NCBI GenBank assembly: GCA_030280995.1
Contig: JASXTE010000001.1
Coordinates: 29,358,606 to 29,422,605, forward strand
DNA: 64,000 nt
Source of the DNA: Hemileia vastatrix
Lineage: Eukaryota > Basidiomycota > Pucciniomycetes > Pucciniales > Zaghouaniaceae
Direction: 5' to 3'
Numbering within the stretch: position 1 is the first letter of the stretch; each line of letters begins with the position of its first letter. Positions 13,101 to 23,539 of the stretch are shown piece by piece. A program made the position numbers and the translations under genes. The notes under the pieces were generated by a model. That model did no database searches. It was given only the letters and a program-made list of their open reading frames with translations, and was not told the DNA's origin.

Positions 13101-15689
13101 GACTAAGACGAATATCACTCAAGTTATAGGATAAGGTAATTTTCATTTCTTCCTGAACAATTCCTAAGACATGAGAGCCATGAGCAAAAGCCATAGGGAA
13201 GGAGTTAATTGAGGCAATTATAGAATCCTTTTTTTCACTAGTTAACTGATCACCAAAAGAAGCAGTATTAATTTCATTCAATAAATCATCCATTTAAATT
13301 TTTGGTCTTCCTTTACACTGGATCAGTGATTTTCAAGACTTTAACAGATGCCCAGAAGGTTTTCTAGGGGATGAAATTTTTAATTTTCTTTTGCCATTCA
13401 CTCCCAAGGTGAAGCAATTATTTGCTGGGTCTAATTTCACACCAAACATGGTTGAAATATCATTACCCATAATAAACCAATTACTTAAATTATCATTTTT
13501 CATGACAACAAATTCACAAATAGCTTTGACAAAACCACCATTATATTTGAAGAATACAGAGGTTTTGTATTTTCCAATAGGACACAAGGTAAAACCATAC
13601 CCTCTCCATTTTTCATAAGTCATAGGTAACAGTTTACTCAAATAATCCTTATCTACTAAAGCTAAGGCTCTTTCAGGCACTACACTTCCTCAAGCACTAG
13701 AGTCAAGAGCTACATCAACCTTTGTACCATTAATGATAACAGGTGCCTTCAAAGGTGATGTGGCTATAGAATTGTTAGTAATATCTTTACTTATTTAAAC
13801 GTTTTCCACTGAAGATAAATCCAATACACATTCTTCAGATATATTATCTAAATAATGGACATCCTGTTCCAGCATTAAAACATCTTTAACAATTTCATTG
13901 TCATAGGAGATATTACTTTCACAGTCACTAGAAGAATTATTGATATCAATTTCAGCCTCATCAGTGTCTTCATTTTAATCAACAAGATGAATTTTCTTGT
14001 AACAAACATGACCCTTTTTCCATGATTTTTTACATTTATAACAAGTATTTGTTGCATATTTTTTAGGTGCAACTGGGAAAGAGGGTTTACCAGATTTTTC
14101 TGGGGGCTTTGTAGAGGTTTTATTCCGATCATGATAATATTTTCCAAGGTAATTCTTTGGTTCATATCTATGGTTGAGCAGTACTTCATTAAAGATATTA
14201 ATGAAAGAAGAATTTTACCTCACATGCTCAGTTCTAGCTACAATTAAATCTCTAAGAGAATTTTGTAATTTATACAAGATTTTATCTCTCCAAATATCAT
14301 AATCCATCTTTGCATCAATTGCTCTCAAGATTTTTGTTAATTTCTTAAGAAAAATAATGGGGTTTTCAACAGAGGAGGATACATATCTAGTATTATCATA
14401 CAGTATTTGTTGAGCCAACCTGAATTGTGAACCACCAAACTGATTTTTAATCAAGAATTTCCAATCATTCCATGTATAATGGCTGTTATCCAATAGAAAA
14501 GATTCATACCACATCAAGGCTACATTGAAAAATAAATAAATTAGCTTCATAACAATTTCCTCATCAGGTAGTTTATAATATCTCTTTGAATTATCAATTC
14601 TTTGGATAAAGTGTTGCCAATAAGATGAAGAATAACCATCAAAGGTAGGATATTTGTCCAATTTAGGCCAATTTTTCTGACTACTGGGATGGTCCATTCT
14701 TTGGTTTGAATTATTTATCATTAATGATTCCTGAAGTTTAGCCAGGTGTTCAGAAATTTTATTATTTACAGAAACAACTGGTACAAGAACATTAAAAGAT
14801 TTTTTGCTAGTAGAAAAAGATTTTACAGACTCATTGTCAGTTTGTTTAATGGCTGAAATATGGGGAAGAAAAGAGGAGCTCTGTTCAGGTTCTTTTCCCT
14901 TATTTTTATGCAGCTTATGGGCAGCATTCTCATTTATACCATAATTATTGATGGTTAAGGTTGAAAGTTTTTCCTGCAAGTCAGACACATAGTTTCTTAT
15001 CCTTGGAATTTCAGACATCTGGTCATTTACTTTTGCAAGGGATAAAACATTTTAGTCCTCAGAAACTGTGTGTTTGGCACTTAGTGCATGGAAATCATTT
15101 TTTAGCTTTTTAAACTCATTTTGTAGAGAATTAATTTCACTTTTTAATGAATAATTTACCTCAATAAGGGGTTTCAATTCACTCAAGGTTTTATGCAGAT
15201 TGATATTCTTATCTGAGATAGATCTATGGTCACTCCTTATTTGTTTTTTTTGGCTAAGGACAATATTAAAGGTTTCTTTGATTTTAAAATAAGCTATATC
15301 TTGTACAGAAGAACTTACTTTACAATGAAAGTGCAAATTATTTAATCTATCACTCTCATGGATCAAAACATCTCTCAAATGATTGTCTTTCACAACATTA
15401 AAATCAAGGGTATCTTTCAATATTTCTTCAGAAGTTTTCTCAATTAAAGTATAGACTTCAGGGGAAACAGAATCATTCTTAATTGCAAGAGAAGGATTAA
15501 TTAAAGAAGTATAAGTCAAATGTAAGGTTCATCAAGTGATAATTTTCTAATTAAATCATTTGGGCTACTCATTAAAGGAAGTTGTCTTTTTAAGGGTTTA
15601 ACTGTTCCTTCACCAGGATCCACAATATTACCTGAAGAAGATTTTTTATTATACATACCAACATGTTTATCAAACAAATTACTCACCAT
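10198..15689 (-). pseudogene. gag-pol: ORF2 Gag-Pol of B2 (many stops and frameshifts)
   Basis: Starts at ATG 15689-15687 (GCCATGG context) and ends at TAG/TAA near 10198. The order is coiled-coil N-terminus (15519-15052), capsid domain with WPKLDKYPTFDG near 14690, zinc knuckle CYKCKKSWKKGHVC near 14000-14050, and protease with LDSSA followed by TGA (DSGAGG in B3). RT follows with YIDDIIVFS near 12610-12640, then RNase H near 12200-11950. Integrase has the H-H-C-C region near 11500-11360 and TAHHPQSDGLAERMIQT near 11000. A basic segment has the AT-hook changed to RRGMPKK, and a chromodomain-like tail lies at 10330-10201. At the two sites where B3 has nonsense codons, B2 has GAA and TGC. The copy is inactive. 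Confidence 0.9.
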
Positions 15690-16304
15690 GGCAAGGGAGG
15701 AAACTTCCACTGTGCCTTCTTTCTTCTGCCTACCTGATAAGGATGGGGCTGAGGAGATGGATGGTAGGTTGGTGTCCTGGATGGGCCAGGGTGTTGAGCT
15801 GTTGCTTGCTGAAAATTTTGTTGGTAATGGCTCATCAAGTAATCCTATTTCCACTGCTCCACCTGCAGAGTGCTTTGATTTTGCGTGAAGGAGTTGGGTA
15901 CTTGATTGGGCTGAGGTTGAGACTGAGGCTGGGAGGCTGGGAAATGAGGAGGTTGAGCCTGTTTGGGATTTAATAATTCCTGCATCTGCTTCCAGAGTGT
16001 GTCTACTCTTACCTTGTACTTCATACTTTCTGCTCTCAGTTCTTTGATGTGACTGGACAGGTTGTTTACATGTTGAGTCAGTGGTATCTTTTTTATTTTT
16101 ATACCTTTGAGTTAATTTTCCTGATTTATTAGAGTTTTTTCTTTGTTCAGAGGTGTTTAGTGAGGGGGATTTGCCATTTCTCCTGCCGTTTCCACATCCT
16201 GAAGGTTTTTTGTCAGCTGAATAATTTTTGTAAGTTAATTTAGAAGAACCTACAGATTCAGTGTCACCATCCACTTCAATCTCATCTACATTTAAGTTAT
16301 CCAT
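15683..16304 (-). pseudogene. ORF1 of B2, spliced, unknown function
   Basis: Exon 1 is 16304-16254, starting at the ATG of MDNLNVDEIEVD; an upstream ATG seen in B3 is lost. The intron is 16199-16253, 55 bp, with donor GTAGGT, branch-like CTGAC and acceptor CTTCAG. Exon 2 is 16198-15683 in the shifted frame, with KGIKIKKIPL...NNLSSHIKELRAES, VDTLW, a Gln/Pro-rich part with VEQWK, HPGPSRTP, HPYQVGRRKKAQ, and the end PPLPW-TGA overlapping the ORF2 ATG. Two in-frame stops (before LKGIKIKK and in WK-stop-DYL) break it. The unspliced frame is also open, but it is less similar between copies than the spliced frame. Confidence 0.6.
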
Positions 16305-16319
16305 GCTGTTAGCCAAACT

Positions 16320-17026
16320 ACTGGACTTTAAACTATGAAAAAAGAATCAAAATTAATTTAATGATTTGAATTGTTAATTTCAAAATAAAATATAAATTAT
16401 TAAATTTTTAACAAAACAAAAAAAAATTAAAATTTTTATCAAAAATCAATTAATTTAGCAACAAATGTAATACAAATAGATGTAATTAAAATTATTTTTA
16501 TTAAGAAATAACAATAATTAAAATGGGGCCAACCAACAAAGGTTTATAAGTCAACCAAAAGAATAAATACATAAATTAATATATTGACAATATTGGGACT
16601 AAGTACTGAGTACTATTATGGTCAACCAATAAACAAAAAATAATAATAAAATTAATTTAATAATTTATTAAAAATTAATTCTCTTCTAGGACTAAAAGGT
16701 TTACTCCATTATGGTCAACTAGGAAAAAAAATTAAAAAATAATGAACACTTACACTCAGTGCCACAGCAATTAAGCCACAAACACTGTTATTGCAGTAAA
16801 AATATAATAATATGAGTGAGAGGTGCAAAGGTCAACTTACTATAGTGATTGTAAAATCACTTCAAAATAATATATGATTTAATTTGATATAAAGCTAAAT
16901 GATTGAACCCAAGTTTGAAACACAGTCGCGGCAAAAATTTTACTTTTTAGTTGGGTGGTCCATGCGCTATGTCGTTTGTTCCAAGTATTGTAGTCATTGT
17001 CGTCATTTGGAAAGGCGCACAATTAT
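16320..17026 (-). other. B2 leader (5' UTR), no gene
   Basis: A+T-rich leader between LTR and ORF1. It contains CACTATAGTAAGTTGACC (minus; splice donor GTAAGT at 16840-16835), also present in B3, and the CTAGGACTAA...GTCAACT motif near 16500-16740. No ORF of substance. Confidence 0.6.
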
Positions 17027-18294
17027 TTTTTGGATGTCTAGAAGAGGAAGAGTAAAAGGAAAGAATGGAGAAGAGGAGAAGAAGATACGGGCAGAATTAA
17101 AAAAATAATAAAAAAGTTTTAATTATTTTAAGAGAAAGGCAACAAGGACTCCTTGGGACTTGACACAATACTGAGGGTTATTAAATTATTAAATATATAT
17201 TTTAAATAAGGGTTACTTCAATTCACAGTAAACACTGCTATTATTAATAGACCTATTGAAACCTATAGTTATGTATATAAAATTTAAATTAGATTTATAA
17301 TACTAATAAAAATAATAATAAATGTATTATATTAAAAATATATTCAAGTTTGAGTGTATAATAAATTATGGGCTAAAGGGGATTGCCCAAGGCCCTTTTA
17401 TAGACCAGGGGACCTCTGAAGCGCCACAAATCAGTATATACAAAATAGTAATAAGCTAAAACAAGAATATAAAAGAATAGAAATGAAACATAGATATTAA
17501 GAGAAAAACATGAAACAATTAACTAAACCCATGAATAAGTAACTAATTTTACCACCATAAGTTCCCAAACCATTTAATTAAAATAGTGAGTAACTAAGTA
17601 ATCCTGAAACATAAGAATTGTGAGAAAAAGAATCCAAAACAGACATTACAGTAGGATGTAAAGGGTTTAATTAAAACAATTAGAATTTTTTTCACACAAA
17701 AATCTATGTAATCAATTCAATCCAGTATAAAGCAATTTTAATTAATTGTTTTAACTATGTAATTAATTCAATAATTAGTTTAAATGAAACATATAATTAA
17801 TTTAATGATATTTCTAATTTAAAGTGAGAATTTTAATACAATATTATTAAATAAGTGTTATAATTTATTTAATAATTTTACTCACACAATTAAGGGTCAA
17901 AAAAGCGCCAAATATTATTGTTCAATAATTTATGAAAAAGGTTTATTTAATATATAAATTTAATTAATTAAATGAATTACATTATAAGTAAATTTTACAC
18001 TTATAGTTTGAATATATGTTTATAATTAATTAATTATAAATTTGTATATATTAAATACATAAAAAATGCACCTTAATTTTCAGAATATATATCATGCTTA
18101 ATTTAAATGTATAAATAATTTATATAATAATAAAATTTATATAATATTTATATATATTTAATAAAATAATTATATCATTCCATTATGCAATATAAGATTA
18201 ATTTATATACATAATAAGTATATTTATAAGCCCTCTTTTAGTTAAAGTAAATTGAAATTAAATTTACTGGGCTCCTGGTATAGCCTGGCTGACA
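17027..18294 (-). repeat. 5' LTR of B2
   Basis: Starts (minus) TGTCAGCCAGGCTATACCAGG at 18294. The inner boundary near 17024-17030 is blurred by mutation. A TATA-like CTATAAAAGGGCC (minus) lies near 17390-17405. Confidence 0.82.
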
Positions 18295-18613
18295 AAATTT
18301 GTAATTTGAATTTTTTGTATATATTTTTTTTTTTGAATATTAAATTTTTATATCAATTTAAAATTTTTTATTTTAAAATTAATTTTTATTTCTCTTAACC
18401 TGTCATTGAGCACAGTGTTAGAAAAATAAAAATATAAGGGACATTTTAATATCAATTTTAATTATTCAATAACTTTACCCTTTTTTAATTAGTTAGTCTT
18501 ATTTAAGGTGAAATTAATGTAAATATATCATAATTAATAAAAAATAAAGTAATTAGGTGTGGCTTCATCCCAGTAAATAATTATTTTTTACTGGGTAAGT
18601 CTAGCAGCCTGGC
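18295..18613 (-). repeat. 5' LTR of B1, U3-side part
   Basis: Ends ...CAGCCTGGCTGACA at 18613, the B-family LTR start in inverse orientation. It is continuous with 8392-8893 if B2 is removed. Confidence 0.55.
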
Positions 18614-18830
18614 TGACACCTTATATAGGCAAAAAAGGAGAGAAAATATGGAGTCATAAATTCTATATAAATGAGTATGAAAGAAAGAATAATTTCAATG
18701 ATAGAAGTTTCTAATTATTAAAGTGGTTCTATAAATAATGTACTCATACACAGTATTTATCTGTATATGTATATGTCAATTTTAATTTTAATTTATTTGA
18801 TTTTATCTTAAGTTTCTGTACTTGCCAGAT
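18614..18830 (-). repeat. Older B-type LTR remnant (TATA region)
   Basis: CCTTATATAGGCAAAA and the next 200 bp resemble 8709-8893, the TATA region of the B1 LTR. The segment begins exactly where the B1 LTR ends, which suggests B1 inserted into an older related LTR. Confidence 0.45.
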
Positions 18831-20930
18831 AAAAATTAAAATAAAAAATATTTGATTTTAATATATAGTATTTTTATAGTTTTAGTTAACCTTTCAGCCT
18901 TCATGAGGAAGCTGTCAAGGAATTAAAAATAATGATTACTAAATTTTATTTAATGACTTGTTTTACTTATTTACTTAGTTAAATTATTCACCACGCAATA
19001 TTTGGGGGGGGACTTGTTAGCAAGCCGTCAACTTGAAGTCATATGTAAATCAGATAGAACTCAGACTGAAGTGATACTGAACTTTCACTTGAAGTATCAC
19101 ACAAACAATAATGGATCTAATAAAAAACATAGTTAAATTGTGAGGATAACTGAATGGAAGCAAGAAAAAATCATTCCATGAGTCTACTATATGCACAGTA
19201 TATTTTGATGAAATTTATTTAAATAATACTTTATTGATTTAAGTTGATCAATAAAAATCTATCAATAATATCACAATTCTTAAATAAAATAATGTTTTTA
19301 AAAAATTTCAGATTATGTATAAAAAATTAATTGAATTTTTATATTACATGCAACTGTTTTTTCAGAATTGAGAGGCTTTAATTTTATTATGAACACAATA
19401 TAAACTGAATTTCTCAATGATGTATTTTTTGAATGTTAAGATTTAGCAATGGTATATTTCAATCTATTGAATTTTCTTCAAAAAAATAATCAACAGAAAA
19501 ATTAAATTATTTATTATAAATTACAATTAAAAACATGGAAAAACAAAATTTAAAGTATGGTAATTATATTTGAAGCTTGTTGACTAAATGAAGAGCTTTC
19601 ACAAATTATTTACACTAATTAATTTTAAATGAAAAATAGTTGATTATGTATCTTAGATTTAGCATATATATTTAGGCTTTAGACTCCAATGCATTTTGGG
19701 GGAATAGAAAATGCAAGAAAATGAAAAAAAATCCCTGAAATACTTCTCTCTTTTTAAAATTATATCAGTTCCTCAGCTACTAAGACAATATATATATTAT
19801 ATCATTGGTAAATGAAATATTTATCTAGATTTTAGAATATCTTTTTTATTGATTTCATAACTATTTTTTTTCAATACTTTCAGTTGGTTAAGTGATCTAG
19901 AGAACTCAAAAAAAACCACTCAGGGAATTCCTTTCATAAAAAATACAGATATAATGTGCCTAAAGTTATTAAAATAATTATTAAGTAAATAGAGGAATAT
20001 TCCTTAAAAATTCTAGCTGAATAGTGTAGTGTACTTTAATTCTGATATTTGAGATAAAAATACTGTTCATCTGGATATTCACCTCACAAATTTTACAATG
20101 TTTTCATGTAAGAAGAGGTGCACAAGATCAAATTTCAGGCTTTTAAAAAATTCAAATACTCTACCAAAGAGGTAGAACTGATATTATTAATCATTCAATA
20201 ATTTTATTTGTAGAAAGCCATCTATATAAAAAATTTTTTGTGAGAAAGATACAATAGATAATTTGAACCATGACAATATAAATTGCTACCATTATGAAAA
20301 CTAAGTTCTGATTAGTATAAATTTATTAAAATACTCTTAAATATATATATAAATAATTCACCTTTTTTTCAATTTTTTCTTAATTAAAATTGTAGAGGAT
20401 CATACTCTTGGTTGGTGAGATAAAAAAATTTTCAACATAATTTTACAGCTCTAGCATTTCACATTCTCCTCATGTTAGAAATATAGGTTAATTGTTTTTC
20501 AATTCTTTATTTGAAATAAGATAAAAAAACCTATAGGTAAAAATAAATTATCTTATACATTTAATGAGTCAATATATTTGATACTTTCTAGAAAAAAATA
20601 CCATACACATCCTCTTAAATATTTTAATTATCAAAGTTCAATACATGAATAATTAATTTTTTACTTAAATTAATTTCAACTGAGAGTATTATAAATTTCC
20701 AGTGAAGATTAAAGCAGAAAAACAAGTTAATAAGTTATCTTTGATTGAAATTTAAATTTTTGAAAAACATTTTATGTTTATATTTTAAAAAATTTTATTT
20801 TTATGCATTGGAATTGATTTTAACTTAAAAATATAGATCTATATTAAAGAATGTGTTACTAGGAAGTACCTGCAATATTTTTATTTAAAAGAGATTTTTT
20901 TCTTTTGTTAAATTATATTGAGTATCAATA
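18831..20930. other. A+T-rich intergenic or decayed repeat DNA
   Basis: No ORF, RNA gene or recognisable repeat seen. Homopolymer runs only. Confidence 0.6.
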
Positions 20931-21600
20931 CACCACGGGAAATTTAGGGGTGAATTGCTAGCAGTTTTCACTCTTTGAACTCCATGGTGACCCTAATTTA
21001 TGCCATGTATCAGACCTTCCATAAATGTCACATTGAGAATAAATTGAAGTCACATTTATTCTGATATTTGTCCTTGATAAAGGCCCAGTGTGCCCTACAT
21101 TCAGCACAAGTTGATCCACCAAAACTGTAATTTGATCCTTAGTTTAGCAACAGTTGAGCACACATTGATCTAAAATACACATAATGAATGTGTACTCAAA
21201 ATACATTATTGATGCATATTGAAAATTCATACATATTCATTACCAATTATGCATGCATACTCAATATTCAATATGCATTATTCATAACGCATAATCCAGA
21301 TTGAATATTAAATATTGAATAATTCATGTTACATATTGCATAAATCATAATGCATAATGCATAATGCATACTGATATTGAATATGGAATATTGCATAAAT
21401 AATAATGCATAATTCATATTGGATATTGGATATTGCATAATGCATAGTGCATATTTCATATTTCATATTGCATAATTCATATTGTGTATTGCATATTGCA
21501 TATAGCATATTGAATATTGAATATTGCATATTGCATGTGGATGCATAATGCATATGCAACATGAAATATTCATGCATACAGAATGTGAAATTTAACCTTC
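20931..21600 (+). mobile_element. Second CACTA-like transposon end
   Basis: Starts CACCACGGGAAATTTAGGGG, then TGAATTGCTAGCAGTT, and matches the inverse of 3958-3905, including the palindrome core TGCTAGCA. An ATGCAT-rich block follows at 21180-21580, as in the first copy. I could not find the matching right end or any transposase, so this may be a truncated copy. Confidence 0.4.
21180..21580. repeat. ATGCAT/GCATAATGCATATTG low-complexity block
   Basis: Irregular short repeats of GCATAT, GCATAA and ATATTG. The short minus-strand frames here are repeat artefacts. Confidence 0.8.
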
Positions 21601-22054
21601 TACCGAGAAAAGTGAAAAATAAGTCATGTGACCTATAATTTTGAAAAGGGAAAAGAGGAATGATGATTTAAGCTTTTTTTACAATAGACTTACTTTTCAT
21701 TATATTGTTAGAAAATATGCCTTAAAAAACTATATTTAAAAAACACATATCCTTGGTGAGAAATTCTTCAACAAGTTTAAAAAGCAAATTTTAACTGTTA
21801 GCATTATCTATATGGCTTCAAATATGGAAGACTCTATGTTAAAAATTAATATCCTCAGTAGTTTACTTATTTATTGTCCATCTCATTTTGGTTCTCTGCA
21901 TAAAGCTTTTGAGGAAAAAAATATATAAGAGATATGTATATTTTATCATGTCTATGTGCCCCAAATTCAATGTGCCAAATTGTGTTGAATAATCTTTGTT
22001 GTATTTGATTTGTGTATTTCAGGTTGAATGCAAAATAAAATTGCCAACTGAAAT

Positions 22055-22290
22055 GCAAAAAAGTTGGCATGCAATATGAAAATGAATATTGCATAATTAA
22101 AAGTGGTATTCTAAACTTGCAATTTCACTGATAGATTTTCATACTTGGCTAGTAGTGTGGGGGAACTGGGATGCAAAAAAGTTGGCATGCAATATGAAAT
22201 GAATATTATATATGAAAACAGTGGCAAGCAAAATTTGCAATTCCACTCATGAATTTTCATTCTTGATTAGTAGTATGGGGGTTGGTAGCA
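22055..22290 (+). repeat. 118-bp imperfect tandem duplication
   Basis: GCAAAAAAGTTGGCATGCAA starts at about 22055 and again at about 22173. The copies remain alignable through TTTTCAT-CTTG-TAGTAGT-TGGGGG. No coding content is visible. Confidence 0.6.
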
Positions 22291-22898
22291 GTGGTCAAGC
22301 AACCACTAAAAAAATATGTGCACTCATTTTTGAGCAGAGGGTATCATGAGTGTTGAATTATGGAAGGTGACCATAATTTATTATTATTCCTTAATTTTAT
22401 TGAATAATTTTCAATATTGAAAATGACTTTTGGTTTGTTAGTATTTGATCTAGCTGTGCCAGAGCCTTTCTCAATATTGATGTTACTCTTTAAAATTATT
22501 GGATATTTTCTCTTATGAGGATTTGATTCCGGTGCAAGTTAATGTTGGATCTATATTATAACCATTGAAAAACAGATTTACCTGATTAAAATTAATTTCA
22601 GTCAAAAAAAATTGTAGTGATGGTATCTGTTCACTTTCATTATGAGTGAAGGTTGGTTTCATTGTCATATTGACCTTATGACTGAAGATTGTGGTTCACA
22701 AATGTTCAAGTCACTCACTCTTTGAATAATATTAATAGTTGTCAACTGGCATGGATAGTGCTCTAAAGTGAATGTTGACTTGTGGGATCTTGTTATCACC
22801 GAAAATACTTTACATATTTTTTAATCATGTAATGATCAGTTAACCAATGATGTGAACACCAGTAAAACTATTTGTTGTGAGTTTACATCATATTTACA

Positions 22899-23100
22899 TT
22901 AGGGGGTATCAATGTTAGAAATATGCCATTTCAAAATACCACTTTTTTCTACCAAATCAGTAATTACTATTTCCTCATATATGTCATATCTATCCCCCAA
23001 AACACCTTTATATGTATTATTAAACTCAAGTTTTTTAATTTATTTTTGTGCTTCAAAATAAATTTCAAATATTTCCAGTTTTTTAACATTGATACCCCTT
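22899..23100. mobile_element. PIF/Harbinger MITE, about 200 bp
   Basis: Left end GGGGGTATCAATGTTA, right end TAACATTGATACCCC, flanked on both sides by TTA, the usual PIF/Harbinger target duplication. The first 15-16 bp equal the inverted repeats of the large Harbinger element at 47901-57898, so that element or a relative is the likely source of transposase. No coding capacity. Confidence 0.75.
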
Positions 23101-23190
23101 ATTTGATGGATGGGTATTTGATCAACTTAGTAGCTCATGAGATCTAGTAAAAGATGTCAAAAACTATAGGTGGTGCCTATTTTTTTTCTT

Positions 23191-23415
23191 TCACAAGTTG
23201 ATAGTAGGGAAATGATGAACCAATGTTTTGGAGATGAAAATGCTGGTATTATCAAGTCTTGTGGGCAGAGATATCATTTTTGGGTCATTTGTGTAATAAA
23301 TTATATTTACAAAGTCTGTGCATTCAATGTAATGCCCTATGATTGATATATTTATACGTGATCCATCAGCAAAAGGTATGAATAATGCAGATTTCAGGTT
23401 AACTCTGACAACCAT
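23191..23415 (-). CDS. Orphan small ORF, 74 codons, possible fragment of a larger gene
   Basis: A 74-residue frame starting MVVRVNLKSALFIPFADG and containing INISIIGHYIECTDFV and a Thr-Arg-Leu stretch, ending at TGA. Its composition is protein-like (balanced, not repeat-derived), unlike most frames nearby. It lies between the MITE and the start of the satellite. I have only a vague memory of similar sequences in rust proteins of unknown function. Treat it as a hypothetical fragment. Confidence 0.3.
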   Translation of the reverse strand: MVVRVNLKSALFIPFADGSRINISIIGHYIECTDFVNIIYYTNDPKMISLPTRLDNTSIFISKTLVHHFPTINL

Positions 23416-23539
23416 TTTTTATGGAACACAACAACTTATATAATATAGGCCTAGACATCTAGTGCAAATTTTTTCCCCTAGGCATTTCTCATTATCAAAC
23501 TAGTTATTGCTAGGAATATTATGAGTCAAATCATTTCTC

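Larger units (their letters stand above)
8894..18294 (-). mobile_element. Ty3/gypsy element B2, complete but degenerate
   Basis: About 9.4 kb with both LTRs: 3' LTR at 8894-10165 and 5' LTR at about 17027-18294. In minus orientation the order is 5' LTR, leader, ORF1, Gag-Pol, polypurine tract (AGAGTGAGGGAGTG read on minus, 10166-10179), 3' LTR. Flanks AAATG (8889-8893) and AAATT (18295-18299) agree in 4 of 5 bases and may be the target duplication. It is inserted in the 5' LTR of B1. It is close to B3 in protein sequence but has many stops. Confidence 0.85.
3959..18613 (-). mobile_element. Ty3/gypsy element B1 (old copy, interrupted by a CACTA-like element and by B2)
   Basis: Degenerate minus-strand element. 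Its 5' LTR is split into 18295-18613 and 8392-8893 by element B2. The leader is at 7467-8391, ORF1 at 6846-7466 and Gag-Pol at 3959-6852, where the CACTA-like end cuts it inside RT. It is related to B2 and B3 but clearly diverged, as its leader and the N-terminal ORF1/Gag region differ. The terminus ...AGCCTGGCTGACA at 18601-18613 matches the B-family LTR start (TGTCAGCCAGGCT). Confidence 0.75.

Noticed and set aside
16899..17108. Small ORF at the B2 leader/LTR boundary
   Set aside because: Spans a non-coding LTR border and has no counterpart in B3.
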